Assembly: GCA_030295235.1 (NCBI GenBank)
Contig: AP026137.1
Span: 124,001 to 188,000, forward strand
Length of the DNA stretch: 64,000 nt
Reading direction: 5' to 3'
Origin: Fistulifera solaris
Taxonomy: Eukaryota; Bacillariophyta; Bacillariophyceae; Naviculales; Stauroneidaceae
The notes under the pieces were generated by a model, which saw only the letters and a program-made list of their open reading frames with translations, made no database searches and was not told where the DNA came from. Positions within the stretch are counted from its first letter, which is position 1. Each line of letters opens with the position of its first letter. Of the stretch, positions 19,480 to 29,684 are shown in pieces. The position numbers and the translations under genes were made by a program.

Positions 19480-20378
19480 GACGCGATCAACACATTGGGA
19501 GAAAACGGTGTGATGTTGCTGCCATTTTCCGCTAAAGTGAACTGCTTGGAGTATTATGAACTGGTGGCACGCAAAATAAAACCCGAAGATTTCGATTCGA
19601 TCGAGATTGGGGCCAGAACTCTCTATTTAACGCTCTATCTAGATTGGGTAGAAGACGGTAAGTGGTACGGGTATGTGATATCCTTGTTCAATCGGGTAGT
19701 ACAGTTGGGTTACTTCGAGAGACTCAGTCTTTTCTTGCGATACTCGGACTGGATGTCAAGACTTTATTCTGACTCGGACGCGGAAATCTCGTCGATTGCC
19801 GATGCATTGATCCGTCTCATTCAGGGCAATCCGAATCTGACGCATTTAAATGTGGATGATACTCTGTGGTGTGTGGATGACGAACCGCATTTGTCGCGCA
19901 TTTTTAAGGCCATGGAAGACCACCCGAGTCTTCGCATCGTAATTATTGAAGGCTGGAAAAGGAGTCAAAAGATGACGGAGTAAAATACTCGAGTCATCTG
20001 GACTATGATGCCCTTTGGCTGTTGCTCTCTCGCAACCGAAAGATTGCGGTGCTGGACTATAGTGGCAAACGGATTTCGGACGGTGCTCGCATTGACAGGT
20101 TGTACGAACTGTATTGCTTTGGCGACCATTCGTTCAACTTGGTGAAAGAGTGTAGCTCGTTGAGACCGGAGTTGGTAACGTCGGCCTTATTCGGAAGCGC
20201 ATCGGGAAAATTTCCGCATACGGCAGTGTTATTGGCTCATCATCTGGATGTACTATGCGAGCTGGCGGCGGGCATTGATTTGGATAGTATTATTACAGCG
20301 TCTCACGCGGATCGCCCGAAACGCAGAGCGAGGAGGGGTCGTCCGCTGGTCGCGAAACGAGTGGCGCGACGAAGATAA
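19480..20378 (+). pseudogene. 5'-truncated, frameshifted LRR-like family copy
   Basis: Homology starts abruptly before the LPFSAKV motif (GENGVMLLPFSAKVNCLEYY), so the N-terminal ~250 codons are missing and no ATG opens this frame. It continues with KPEDFDSIEI, LIQGNPNLTHLNVDDTLWCV and IFKAMEDHPSLRIVIIEG, then a one-base shift near 19960 leads to TGA-free sequence in the next frame: LLLSRNRKIAVLDYSGKRIS, RIDRLYELYCF, LRPELVTSALF and AVLLAHHLDVLCEL. It ends at TAA 20378 after a strongly basic tail (PKRRARRGRPLVAKRVARRR). Confidence 0.75.
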
Positions 20379-20658
20379 TGAGACAACACTGCTCATTCTT
20401 TTATGTCTCTATAATATGGTCAATTTATTGCAGTTGAGAACTTTGGCATTTTTTACAAAGTATAGTGTGCATGAATGCATGACCCCGTTTCTCGTCTCGG
20501 TACCGGTACGAGATGAAGATTTTCGGAATATTTGCAAAACACACGCGATGACGCTCGCAGCAGCGTGCGCAATGGAAAAAAAAATAGCAGTGAAAAGGCC
20601 TTTGATAAAAACGATCATAATAAAAACTATTATTACTACATCAAAGGACAACAAACGG
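20379..20658. promoter_or_regulatory. Short intergenic region with TACCGGTA palindrome
   Basis: Lies between two tandem family copies and should contain the promoter of the second. A GTACCGGTAC palindrome (20500-20509) is flanked by CTCG on the left and GAGA on the right, making a near-palindrome of about 18 bp. Regulatory role is inference. Confidence 0.3.
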
Positions 20659-22177
20659 ATGAAACCTGTATTCAAACAAATTCCCGAAAAGAAATTGACG
20701 GCCCAGCAAGAGAGGCTAATGGCCCCCCTCATAGGACTCCCCCCTGTTTCGCTGCCGACAAGAACCCACTGATTTGAAAGAGCTCTTCGATAACAATATT
20801 CCTTTGTCGATTTGGCGTGACAATGGAACTGTGATATTTATCAATGCTTGGTATTCGAAGCGTTCCGTGTTACGGTGCTTGTCGTTTGATTATCGTGACG
20901 ATAAGGACGACGACGAGGGGGACCCTGTTTGCCTGTGCGGCCACATTGTTGGAGATACCGACGAAGCCATTGCCGAGACAGCGACCTTTTTCTGGTCTCT
21001 ACAGCATCCTGCTACAATCCTGTGACTATATATGACGACCAACTTTGACATGGCATCTTTCCGACCCGAACAACTGGCGCGGATCCTCGACAATCAACGG
21101 AACCTTGACCTGCAAAAGGGTAGTTGGAGTATAGAACAAGCTGTCGTTCTCGCTACGAGACCCTATCCCTTGCATTTAAGACTGGGTATGGATATGGAGT
21201 TTTCCAGTGACGGCGGGGCGGCCTTGGTGGAGGCTCTGCAAGCACGAACCTCGACCTTTGGCTACTTGCATATTGAAACAGATGCCTACGGCAGACCACC
21301 TTTGAGTCAACAGAATATAAAGCGACTGCTGCAACTCGATGGCAAGATTGAGAGACTCCGGATTAGTTCTTTGAAAGAAAAAGAAATTCTGCTGCTTCCA
21401 TTATCCGCCAAAGTCGACTGTTTGGAATATGAGCTGGAAGTTAAAAAAATTCAGGAGGATGCGTTTGATACTCTCGACATTTCCGCAAAAGAGATTTTGC
21501 TAACTTTTTTCCTGGATTGGTTTTTAGAAGACGGTAGCTGGTACGGTTATGTGATATCGTTCTTTGACCGGTTGGCTCAATTAGGTCATGTCGAGAGCTT
21601 GACTCTCTCACTGGATTGTTTGGACCCAACGACAGGGTGTTTCCTGGACTCGAACCAGGAAATCTCGTTAATAGCCGATGCTGTGATTCGTTTTATCCAG
21701 GGAAACCATCGTTTAATGCATTTTTGTTTCAGCGACATACTGTGGTGTGTGAATGACGAACCGCACTTGCCTCGAATCTTCGAAGCCATGGAAGACCACC
21801 CGAATCTTCGCACAGTCATGATTGAAGGCTGCAAAGATAAATCAGAAGACGATGGGGCAAAATACTCGAATCATTTGGACTATGATGCCCTTCGGCAATT
21901 GTTGTCACGCAACCGAATTATTGAAGTTCTTTACTCTAACGGCGAACGAATTTCAGACGGTGCTAGCATTGACAAGTTGTACGAATTGAATCGTTACTAC
22001 AATCATTCGTCAAGCTTGGTGACTGAAAATACCAAAACGCGGTCGCAGTTAGTGTCGATAGCGTTGATCGAAAGGGCGTCTGGGACGTTTCCGCACACGG
22101 CGGTGTTAGTGGCACATCACCTGGACTCAATTTGCGAGCTCATACGGGCTGTCCATCTCGACCATATCAATTATTAG
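20659..22177 (+). pseudogene. LRR-like family copy with one frameshift and one in-frame stop
   Basis: ATG 20659 (MKPVFKQIPEKKLTAQQERL). After two C6 runs (20723-20728 and 20739-20744) the frame shifts into EPTDLKELFDNN, IWRDNGTVIFIN and AIAETATFFWSLQHP. An in-frame TGA (21023-21025) follows, and the same frame then runs open to TAG at 22177: LARILDNQR, LATRPYPLHLRLG, ALVEALQARTSTFGYL, QNIKRLLQLDG, LLPLSAKVDCLEY, GNHRLMHFCFSDILWCV, IFEAMEDHPNLRTVMIEG, LLSRNRIIEVLYSNGERIS, SIDKLYELNRYYN and AVLVAHHLDSICEL. Translation could restart at ATG 21032 to give 381 residues, but family members elsewhere carry about 500. No basic tail. Confidence 0.75.
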
Positions 22178-23174
22178 CTTGACGAGGATCGCTTGAATCG
22201 TAAAATGAGAAGAAGTCAGCCCTCATGCGTCGCGAAGCTAAGAGACGAGAAGCTCATCGTGTTATCTACATGTGTATATCTATGCGAATTCGAAGGCTAA
22301 TTACCATACGAATTGGGTCTCTATCTTTAACACAATGGACACGAGAGCAAGGGAAGAGCCGGAATAGGATGTTTTTGATTCAACAGCTTTGGTCCAAGGG
22401 AGACATTGAGTGATGCGTATGTAACGTTTCTTATTAGCCCAATATCTTTGAAGCCATGGACGGTCGCCCAAATCTATCCGTACTTTTCTATTGACGCATT
22501 AAACTACGACCTTATTAGGGCTGTGTAGAGTACAGATCACAAACTTCTTTTTTAGGCTCCAGAACACGCGGAATCACGTTATGTCACCGTATCCAAGTTT
22601 TACCTGTTCAAAGGAATGCTGAAAAGGGAGCCAGAGATGAAGCTCGAGCTGAGCCCACGCCATCACCCTTCCGTTTATGCTGATACAGAATGATATCCAT
22701 TTTCAAGGATGAAGAAGCGTCGATGGCCAACGCACCCGATACATTACCATTTGCTGGGTAAGTGCAAGTCACGATTCCGTGTGTTTGTTAGGATGATTCG
22801 TTGGTGAGTAGCTTTTCTCTAAACAAAGAATGTACGATACCGGGGCGATCTTTTCAAGCGCCGGAAGGAAGAGTCGGCAGAAGCACAATGATTCTATGGC
22901 TACAAAAGACTCCTATTCATGGAGTACACGTAAACTATTTATTATTTCTTGCAAGGCAAAGTAGTGAGTCATTCATGAATTGGTGCGCAACGTTCTCTTG
23001 TCACACATTTGCGTACTCATCCAATACATGCATCTATGAAATCGAAACCCTAGTCTCGGAACCGCATCGTGTGACCTTGAACCGAATCGTACGAGGGTGA
23101 TCCTCGTCAGTCTCCCCGGTAGCAGCGAAAGATGTCACTCGCCATTTCATATACATCCCTCCTTCGGTATTCGT
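22178..23174. other. Intergenic, end of the LRR-like array
   Basis: Apart from the short family scrap at 22438-22491 I see no gene. A frame at 22801-23100 lacks any recognisable motif or signal and is not called. Confidence 0.4.
22438..22491 (+). pseudogene. 18-codon scrap of the LRR-like family
   Basis: Encodes PNIFEAMDGRPNLSVLFY, a clear match to the family motif LPxIFEAMEDHPNLRxV seen at 17666-19177 and 20659-22177. Nothing recognisable on either side, so it is an isolated remnant, again downstream of a family copy on the same strand. Confidence 0.6.
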
Positions 23175-23423
23175 TCATGACGACGACTCGACAGAAGACG
23201 AGGATGCATCGGATGGAGTTCTTCGTCGCTCACGACGTGACACCGACTTTTCTTCTTCTTCTTCTTCTTCAAACAGGAACATGCAAGGTGTCGGATAATA
23301 GTCAATATCCAGTCGTCGTTTCGTCTCGGATCGTGAAACGGCATGACACGACGAACGTTCCTTTAAGTCCAACACGACAAAGGATCGCGCGCAGGATCGG
23401 TGCGAAGCGTCTTTGGTAGGCAT
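23175..23423 (-). CDS. Small hypothetical protein with Glu7 tract (82 aa)
   Basis: ATG at 23423, TAG/TGA-type stop at 23175. The product is hydrophilic: an N-terminal half with RSFVVLDLKERSSC, then LDIDYYPTPCMFLF, a run of seven Glu (from a GAA-type microsatellite on the minus strand near 23250-23270), RRERRRTP and a Ser-rich end. Coding status rests only on the preserved frame across the microsatellite and a TATATA stretch about 200 bp upstream. No family recognised. Confidence 0.35.
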   Translation of the reverse strand: MPTKDASHRSCARSFVVLDLKERSSCHAVSRSETKRRLDIDYYPTPCMFLFEEEEEEEKSVSRRERRRTPSDASSSSVESSS

Positions 23424-24143
23424 TGTGTAGTGAAAGATTTGTTGGGTCAGTGAAAGAATGAATGTAGGAAAAAGCAATCGATATTTTCTTTGACAAAGAA
23501 TGAATGGAATAATGTGAATGAGAACAAGCGAAACAGAAGAAAACCGTTTCTCGTGGTTTTTGTCGGAAGATGAAAAAAAGATCCGATGGCAAAATAATGT
23601 TCGTGATTCTGTGTGGCTTCCACTTTGTGCTATATAGTAGAGAAGATTGGGCCAATCGGAATGCGCCAAAGACTTTCGAACCATCTGTCTGTCTTCGTGA
23701 CAGTCGGAAGTCGGAATTCGAAATCCCACTACTGCCTGTAGATACTGTAAAACTTCCAGAACTTTTGGTACGAGAGGAGAGTCCTCCACGATCGAGTCAG
23801 TCACGTGCGAATGAAATCGATGGGATTGAAATCGACGATAGGCTTCTGGGAGAGATTCTTTTCACTATTTTCATTGTTTTTAGCGATGCCTCTAGAAGAG
23901 AGTCTCTAGAGTATTGAGTCAAGGGAATCTCCATAAAGGGCTGATTCAGAGTGCTTTTATACTCAGAAACGAAAGAACGCTGAACTGTTGCCATCCGGTA
24001 TAGGTCCAAACTCATTGATCGGATGACCTAAAAACAAAGACAGGTTGACATATCATCGATTATCAGTCCTTCAGAAGAGACGCTAAACAAAGGCTTAATT
24101 TTAACGAAAGGATAGCTGTTATAGCTGCTTTGAGGAGTCATTT
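23424..24143. other. Intergenic
   Basis: Upstream of the small minus-strand ORF and downstream of the gene ending at 24144. A 72-codon ATG frame on the minus strand (23797-24015) has no recognisable features and is not called. Confidence 0.35.
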
Positions 24144-24650
24144 TTATCGATTCCAGCACTGATACGCCGCGCTGTCCAAGAGTGCATTTGCCACTTGCAG
24201 TAACTGCACATGACTCATTCCGGTCACTTCCCGCAATCGCTGTCGTCGCGTCATTTGATCCAATCGTCGTACTTGTTTCTTCTCAACAGAATTGGACAAA
24301 GGCGTGTATTCTGTAGCCGCGTAGGCCCAACCACATTGTAAGGCCAATCCGTCATAACAGAGAGGATGATCTCCAAGAATCGTTTCGTGCGTCCGGACTT
24401 GTACTTGTTCCGCAAAGCGGATACTGCGGCGGCAGCGTTTGCGTGCGTGTTGTTGTTGTTGTACGGAAGATGATGCCGGTTGTGGTCGAAAAAAGGATTC
24501 CGGCAACATGGTCATTCGGGTTGAAATGGGATGAGCCGTCGATAAGTCTTCATAATATCCGCCGTCGTGTTCTCCTTGATACGGCATATCGCCCCAACCA
24601 AACGTAAAGAGGTTATTGCATTCAGGTTGTCGGATGAGTAAAGTTTGCAT
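24144..24650 (-). CDS. Conserved diatom-type hypothetical protein (168 aa)
   Basis: Best start is the ATG at 24650 (MQTLLIRQPECNN); the frame is open further upstream only from non-ATG codons. A central block, RRSIRFAEQVQVRTHETILG then DHPLCYDGLALQCGW, is followed by a basic C-terminal helix-like segment (KKQVRRLDQMTRRQRLREVT, GMSHVQLLQV). I recall VRTHxxxLGDHPxCxxGLxxxxGW as a recurrent block in small stramenopile proteins of unknown function; that is memory, not a search. No signal peptide. The window gives no functional clue. Confidence 0.7.
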   Translation of the reverse strand: MQTLLIRQPECNNLFTFGWGDMPYQGEHDGGYYEDLSTAHPISTRMTMLPESFFRPQPASSSVQQQQHARKRCRRSIRFAEQVQVRTHETILGDHPLCYDGLALQCGWAYAATEYTPLSNSVEKKQVRRLDQMTRRQRLREVTGMSHVQLLQVANALLDSAAYQCWNR

Positions 24651-25284
24651 AGTCACGAGTAGTGCGCCGTGTGAATCGTCAGTAATATAATTATTAATGA
24701 ATATAGCAATAAATGCAAGCAAGTGTCTTTTTTGTTTCGTCAAAGCGGAAAGAGAGGAGACTCAAGCGAAGTCCAAGAAGGCAGACCTTTGCTATGAACG
24801 AAAAGGATAACAAATGAGGAGGAAGAGGAAGTCAACACAAAGTACTCGAACGCCTTGAACAATGAAGATCAAACGCTTTTCGTTTTGAGGGAAAACGCCG
24901 ATCGTTTTGCAATTGCAAAATCATCGGGGGGACGCGAAACTAGTTTTCTGCCACGCTTTTTCGAAAGTGAGAACGGAAAATAGGACAACTCTATGTTCAA
25001 AGTGTACACGAGTTGTATTTGCGTTCCTCCGAAATTCCGATGTCGATGACCCAGTGTCATTGCATTCAGTCGTGCGTCGACGGACTCCCGAATATTCGAA
25101 TCATCAAGTCACGATCCATTCAATCCCGAGTCGATTTCGTTTACCGCCTTACCGCAGTTACTGAAAAAAAAATATTGTCATCGCACATTGCCAACACCCC
25201 AATTCACGGAAACGACCCATCCATTGTGTTCGTTTTTGTATTGTTCATTCTCTAACTAATCAATAAATAAACAACAAAAACAAT
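24651..25284. other. Divergent promoter region of RPL26 and the 168-aa protein
   Basis: No coding potential recognised. It should include the promoter and 5' UTR of the ribosomal protein gene at 25285. Confidence 0.45.
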
Positions 25285-25704
25285 ATGAAATACTCTGCCA
25301 CAGTCACTTCGTCACGCCGCAAGAACCGTAAGGCCCACTTTGGGGCACATTCCGAAGCCCGCCGCGTCTTGATGAGCGCCAACTTGTCGAAGGAATTGCA
25401 AGCGCGTCACGGGGCCCGTAGCATGCCGCTCCGCAAGGACGATGAAGTCATGATTGTTCGTGGTATGTACAAGGGACGAGATGGAAAAATTACCGCGTGC
25501 TTTCGAAAGAAAATGGTCGTGCACATTGAACGCATTCATCGGGACAAGACGAATGGTCAGCAAGTGCCCGTTGGTATTCAAGCGTCCAATGTTGTCATTA
25601 CGAAATTGAAAATGGATAAGGATCGTAAGGCCAAGTTGGAAGCCAAGGCGAATGGCAAGAAGGCGAGTAAGGGAGGTGATGCTACCATGAGTAATGTTGA
25701 TTAA
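25285..25704 (+). CDS. RPL26: 60S ribosomal protein L26 (uL24), 139 aa
   Basis: Cytosolic ribosomal protein uL24/L26, one of the first to bind pre-60S rRNA, near the polypeptide exit. The N-terminus ([20 protein letters not shown]) with SSRRKxRKAHF and SxLSKELxxRH is diagnostic of eukaryotic L26. A KOW motif follows ([20 protein letters not shown]), then [20 protein letters not shown] and a Lys-rich C-terminal tail. Length is close to the usual ~145. Single exon in the coding region. It is convergent with the RRM gene, whose stop is only 193 bp away. Confidence 0.97.
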   Translation: MKYSATVTSSRRKNRKAHFGAHSEARRVLMSANLSKELQARHGARSMPLRKDDEVMIVRGMYKGRDGKITACFRKKMVVHIERIHRDKTNGQQVPVGIQASNVVITKLKMDKDRKAKLEAKANGKKASKGGDATMSNVD

Positions 25705-25896
25705 GAATTTTAATGCAACAATAATTTTAAGTAAAGTACTGTTACTACAGCTCCATTCAAGACGAAAATGGACTTTAAGTACTCCGCATTCATCAATTGT
25801 GTGCGTTAAGCAATATAATTCGAAATTTACAGACGTGTTGGATGATACACGAAGCAAATTCGATTCGAGTGTCTTTTGTTTACAGCATCTTGTCCT

Positions 25897-26835
25897 TTAT
25901 CCGAATCCTTTGTGCGGTAATTTTCTTTTCTTCTTGCCTTTGGCCGCTTCTCGACGTTGTTGACGATTCATTCGACCCGCTTCTTCATCTCCTTTACTAT
26001 CTAAATCATCATCTTCATACTCGATAAAGTCACCATCGTTATCATCATCATCATCATTATCCCCCAAAGAATCGTCCTCCACTTCCGTATTCACCAACAA
26101 ATCAGGATCCAATCGCGCCAAGAGAGCATATTCTTCCGGTTCCAAGATTTCCAACGCTGTCTCTGTCGCTTCTTGTTCGAGACTACGACGTTCTAATTGG
26201 CGTTGTTTCTTTTGTTCTTGTAGTAGAATCAAGTTCGGATCGGGTTTCTTGCGGCCCTGTGAGACGGTGAGAAGACGTCCTTGATAATTGCAGTGATGCA
26301 ATTGCTCAATGGCCAAAGTCGCCAAATGGGCCGCCGCAAACGTCACAAACGCATAACCTTTCGATTGTCCCGTCTTCCATTCGCGTATAATATCGACATT
26401 CTGGTGTAGTAACAACGATGCCGGCGTCGCCATCTGATCGCACAACCACGTCTGGAGTTCTTCGCTCGTGGTGTTGTAGGGTAAATTACCGATAAACACG
26501 AGGCAAGGATTGACAAAGCGTTTGGTACCGACCCGTCCGGCCGTTTGTACACGTTGTTGATGCAAATCCAGAATGCGTGATCCAGTTTGATGATGTCTCG
26601 GTTTGTTGTTGTTGTTTTCTGCTACCGTTGCTGATGGTGTCTTCTTCTTGTCATCATTTGTAGCTTTTCGAAACGCCGGTTGGGAAAATTTGGCCATTTT
26701 CAAGCGTGTCGTATTCTCGATGAATACTCTCCTCGACGATATTGACGATATTGACGACGACGACGACGACCATCCTTGCACGAATGGTCGACAAGAGTTT
26801 ATTAGAAGCACAAAAAGAAGAGCGAATATTGGCAT
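25897..26835 (-). CDS. RRM-domain RNA-binding protein (312 aa)
   Basis: ATG 26835. The N-terminus is hydrophobic (MPIFALLFVLLINSCRPFVQ) followed by a Ser-rich stretch, which could be a signal or organelle-targeting sequence; alternatively translation starts at the internal Met (MAKFSQPAFRK). One RRM spans about residues 110-190: RNP2 is LVFIGNLPYN and RNP1 is KGYAFVTFA. The C-terminal half is charged: a coiled-coil-like QEQKKQRQLERRSLEQE segment, an acidic run (DNDDDDDNDGD) encoded by a GAT/ATC microsatellite, and a basic end (KGKKKRKLPHKG). The acidic plus basic tail resembles nucleolar or ribosome-biogenesis RRM proteins, which is inference. Confidence 0.85.
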   Translation of the reverse strand: MPIFALLFVLLINSCRPFVQGWSSSSSSISSISSRRVFIENTTRLKMAKFSQPAFRKATNDDKKKTPSATVAENNNNKPRHHQTGSRILDLHQQRVQTAGRVGTKRFVNPCLVFIGNLPYNTTSEELQTWLCDQMATPASLLLHQNVDIIREWKTGQSKGYAFVTFAAAHLATLAIEQLHHCNYQGRLLTVSQGRKKPDPNLILLQEQKKQRQLERRSLEQEATETALEILEPEEYALLARLDPDLLVNTEVEDDSLGDNDDDDDNDGDFIEYEDDDLDSKGDEEAGRMNRQQRREAAKGKKKRKLPHKGFG

Positions 26836-27753
26836 CCTCTTATGCGACGATGTATGCTAAGGACAAACTGTGGGATAAAGGAATGTTACAGCAAAGACGA
26901 TGCAGGCTACGTTCGCAACATTGTCATCATCATGGTTGTTTATTCTTTCCTTCTTTCGTCGTTTTTTGTTCCGCGAAGCGTTCGATGGTGTCGATTGTAC
27001 CAGGTAGTTCCGACAACAGACAGACGGATTTTGTCCGCCGACCGACCGCTTTTGAGAGCCAGTGCGCCACATTTAGTACCGGTTGACCTTGGCATATTGT
27101 GCGTATTATAACGATGATGCGACTATTAGAAACGACGATGATGATGAGTGATGAGATGCGAACAAATAATCAAGGGACCGATAGCGCTCAAGTAGACAAA
27201 TAATCGGCTGTTGTTCATTCTCAAAAGAAAGCTAAAAAGACACCGTGCCGTGCCTCGGCTTGCAGCAATTTACCGGAAAAAACGGACAGCGAATATTTCA
27301 GGCAAGAGACAGAAAAACTGAATTATCATCAATGGTCTCCAATGTGCAGCTTTCTTAATCGGTACGTATAGAAGACCTTAGCTTTGATTCGCAATGCCAT
27401 GAATGGCTTTTTCTATCCTTCCTTCTTCCCTCTTCCTTATGATGAGTCACTGATGCATCTATTATACGGACCTAAATTACCTTTCGTACAGTAACGATGC
27501 GATTGCCGATGGCAAGGAACTTCTCGGTGGTTCTTTACAACAATAAGATACCAGTATTCATTCCTTCAGCGGACACTTTGTATGGGAGACGACGAGAGAC
27601 GAGACACGTTACACGTTTCAAAGATTCCCTCAAACTCAAACGCTTCGATGTTTATTTCATTACAAATATTGATGACACAACAACGAACGCACGAGGTAAT
27701 ATCAACAATTCTCACAAACACATCATAAAAGGCTTTGCGATACCATTCTCAAC
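26836..27753. other. Divergent intergenic region
   Basis: Between the RRM gene and the first BspA-like gene. A short frame at 27497-27753 has no recognisable motif. GATGAT-type short repeats near 27130. No gene called. Confidence 0.4.
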
Positions 27754-29634
27754 ATGAGAGAACGCAATGTCAACAAGCAGCATGAAAATGACGAGAGCGA
27801 GAACTTGTCGCAAGAAGCCACAGTTGCAGCGAAACGAACACTATCGATGAAGCATCTTCTCTTATTGTTCTTCGTGGGGATCGTTGCGTGGTTTCATCTT
27901 ATCCTTGAGATGCAACTGGTGTCGTTACCCCCTTGTTTGCAACATCCATGCGGCTTTCTTCAGGTTAAGGTGAAACGTGGCAGCAAAGTGAATTGCGAAG
28001 AGAAATGTGTCTATCGTTGGAAACTCCACACAATCAGCGAAGGATGGAGTTGCGGAAAATGTCGGCAATGTTTCAATACCAAAATGGAACTCAAGGAAGC
28101 CGTGAATTATACCATGTATGATTCTGTTTCCGCCAAAGCAGCGTACGCTGACAGTTACGGCTGGCCGATGGGAAGGTGGTGTTTTACGACCAACGTCAAA
28201 GATATGAGCTCGCTGTTTGCCGATACTGCCACTTCTTACACGTTTCACAATGTGGATTTGTCCGACTGGGATACTTCACACGTGACGGACATGTCGCGCA
28301 TGTTTTCCGACCGATTTTTTATGGACTTTCGGATCGATGCGTGGAATGTATCGAACGTACGAAATATGCGCGAGATGTTGGCTCGAGTTTGGGTGTTCGA
28401 CACAAATCTTTCCAGCTGGGACACGTTGAGAGTGACAGATATGACGGGAATGTTCGCAAGTCCTTTCACTGCAATAAGAGGCTTCAATAACGACATCAGT
28501 TCTTGGAATGTTTCAAACGTACGTGATATGCGGCATATGTTCTACCACGCCGAAGAGTTCAACCTGGACCTCTCTTTTTGGGACACCTCATCTGTAACGA
28601 ACATGTCTTCGATGTTCTTTGGGGCATCTCGTTTTCAAGGAGAAGGTATCGGCAATTGGAATGTCACCAACGTACGAAATATGTATGCCATGTTTGGTGG
28701 TGCCGTGCAGTTCAACACAAACTTGTCGAAATGGGACACTTCTAGCGTGTCGGATATGTCCTGCATGTTCAATGAGGCCCATGGTTTTAAAGGTGACATT
28801 AGCACATGGAATGTTTCCAATGTCAGAGACCTATCTGCCATGTTTCGGCACGCTGGCAACTTCACTTCGGACTTGTCCGACTGGGACACTTCCAGTGCTA
28901 CCGATATTTCAAACATGTTTCGGGGAGCTACCAATTTCCAAAGCGACATCAGCTTGTGGGATGTATCGAATCTTTGGAGAATGACGAGCGCGTTTGACAA
29001 AGCGGCATCGTTCAATTCCGATTTGTCAAAGTGGGACGTATCGAGGATAGGGGACATGTCGAAAGTGTTTCGTGGGGCGCGAAGCTTCAATCAGAACATC
29101 AACTCCTGGAACGTTGCCGGTGTTGGGAGCATGGAGTCCATGTTTCGTGATGCTACCAGTTTTAATTCGGATCTTTCGAGCTGGGAAACATCTAACGTTG
29201 TTTTTATGGCTGGTATGTTTTTAGGGGCCAGCCAGTTTAACGGCAACATTGGTCCGTGGAAGGTCTTTCGCGCAGCAGATATGACCAACATGTTTCGTGA
29301 CGCTTCCGCTTTTAATTCCGACATTACAGGCTGGGACACATCCAATGTACGAGAAATGCAATCCATGTTTTCGGAAGCGACGAGTTTCAATCAGGACATT
29401 AGTTCTTGGAATGTGGCCAAGGTACAGACAATGACGAACATGTTTGTGGGCGCGAGCAGCTTCAATCAAAGTCTTTGCCAATGGGGAAAGGACTTGTCTC
29501 ACCGACGATATATTGGAGTGCCTGGTTTCGTGGAAAACACCGCTTGTCCGAATCAGACGTCCCCCGATTTGTATCGAGATCCACCCGGGCCATTCTGCTA
29601 CAACTGCGCAGATCATTTTTCGACTCGAATGTGA
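27754..29634 (+). CDS. BspA-like (DUF285) repeat surface protein, copy 1 (626 aa)
   Basis: Start options are ATG 27754 (type II-like, hydrophilic 31-residue leader) or ATG 27847 (Met32), which begins directly with the hydrophobic signal (MKHLLLLFFVGIVAWFHLIL) as in the paralogues. A Cys-rich N-terminal module follows (HPCGF, CEEKC, WSCGKCRQCF), then GWPMGRWCFT and 16 repeats of about 25 residues. Odd repeats read DLSxWDTSxVTDMSxMF and even repeats DISxWNVSNVRDMxxMF. A truncated 17th unit (FNQSLCQWG) and a Cys end (TACPNQTSP...PGPFCYNC) close it. DUF285/BspA repeats form leucine-rich-repeat-like solenoids used in adhesion and surface binding in bacteria and protists. Even repeats carry N-glycosylation sequons (NVS). 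Role here is inferred as secreted or surface. Confidence 0.85.
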   Translation: MRERNVNKQHENDESENLSQEATVAAKRTLSMKHLLLLFFVGIVAWFHLILEMQLVSLPPCLQHPCGFLQVKVKRGSKVNCEEKCVYRWKLHTISEGWSCGKCRQCFNTKMELKEAVNYTMYDSVSAKAAYADSYGWPMGRWCFTTNVKDMSSLFADTATSYTFHNVDLSDWDTSHVTDMSRMFSDRFFMDFRIDAWNVSNVRNMREMLARVWVFDTNLSSWDTLRVTDMTGMFASPFTAIRGFNNDISSWNVSNVRDMRHMFYHAEEFNLDLSFWDTSSVTNMSSMFFGASRFQGEGIGNWNVTNVRNMYAMFGGAVQFNTNLSKWDTSSVSDMSCMFNEAHGFKGDISTWNVSNVRDLSAMFRHAGNFTSDLSDWDTSSATDISNMFRGATNFQSDISLWDVSNLWRMTSAFDKAASFNSDLSKWDVSRIGDMSKVFRGARSFNQNINSWNVAGVGSMESMFRDATSFNSDLSSWETSNVVFMAGMFLGASQFNGNIGPWKVFRAADMTNMFRDASAFNSDITGWDTSNVREMQSMFSEATSFNQDISSWNVAKVQTMTNMFVGASSFNQSLCQWGKDLSHRRYIGVPGFVENTACPNQTSPDLYRDPPGPFCYNCADHFSTRM

Positions 29635-29684
29635 TGTAACTGGAGTTGCTCCGAAGTGGCTTGTTGTTAGTTTAGAAATCCTGT

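Noticed and set aside
21023-21025. In-frame TGA as selenocysteine or readthrough codon
   Set aside because: Intact paralogues have no Cys at this position, the copy also has a frameshift, and no SECIS-like structure was apparent.
22801-23100. 99-codon open frame on plus strand
   Set aside because: No recognisable motif, signal or conserved block; composition like surrounding intergenic DNA.
23797-24015. 72-codon ATG frame on minus strand
   Set aside because: Too short, no motif or signal peptide, no supporting context.
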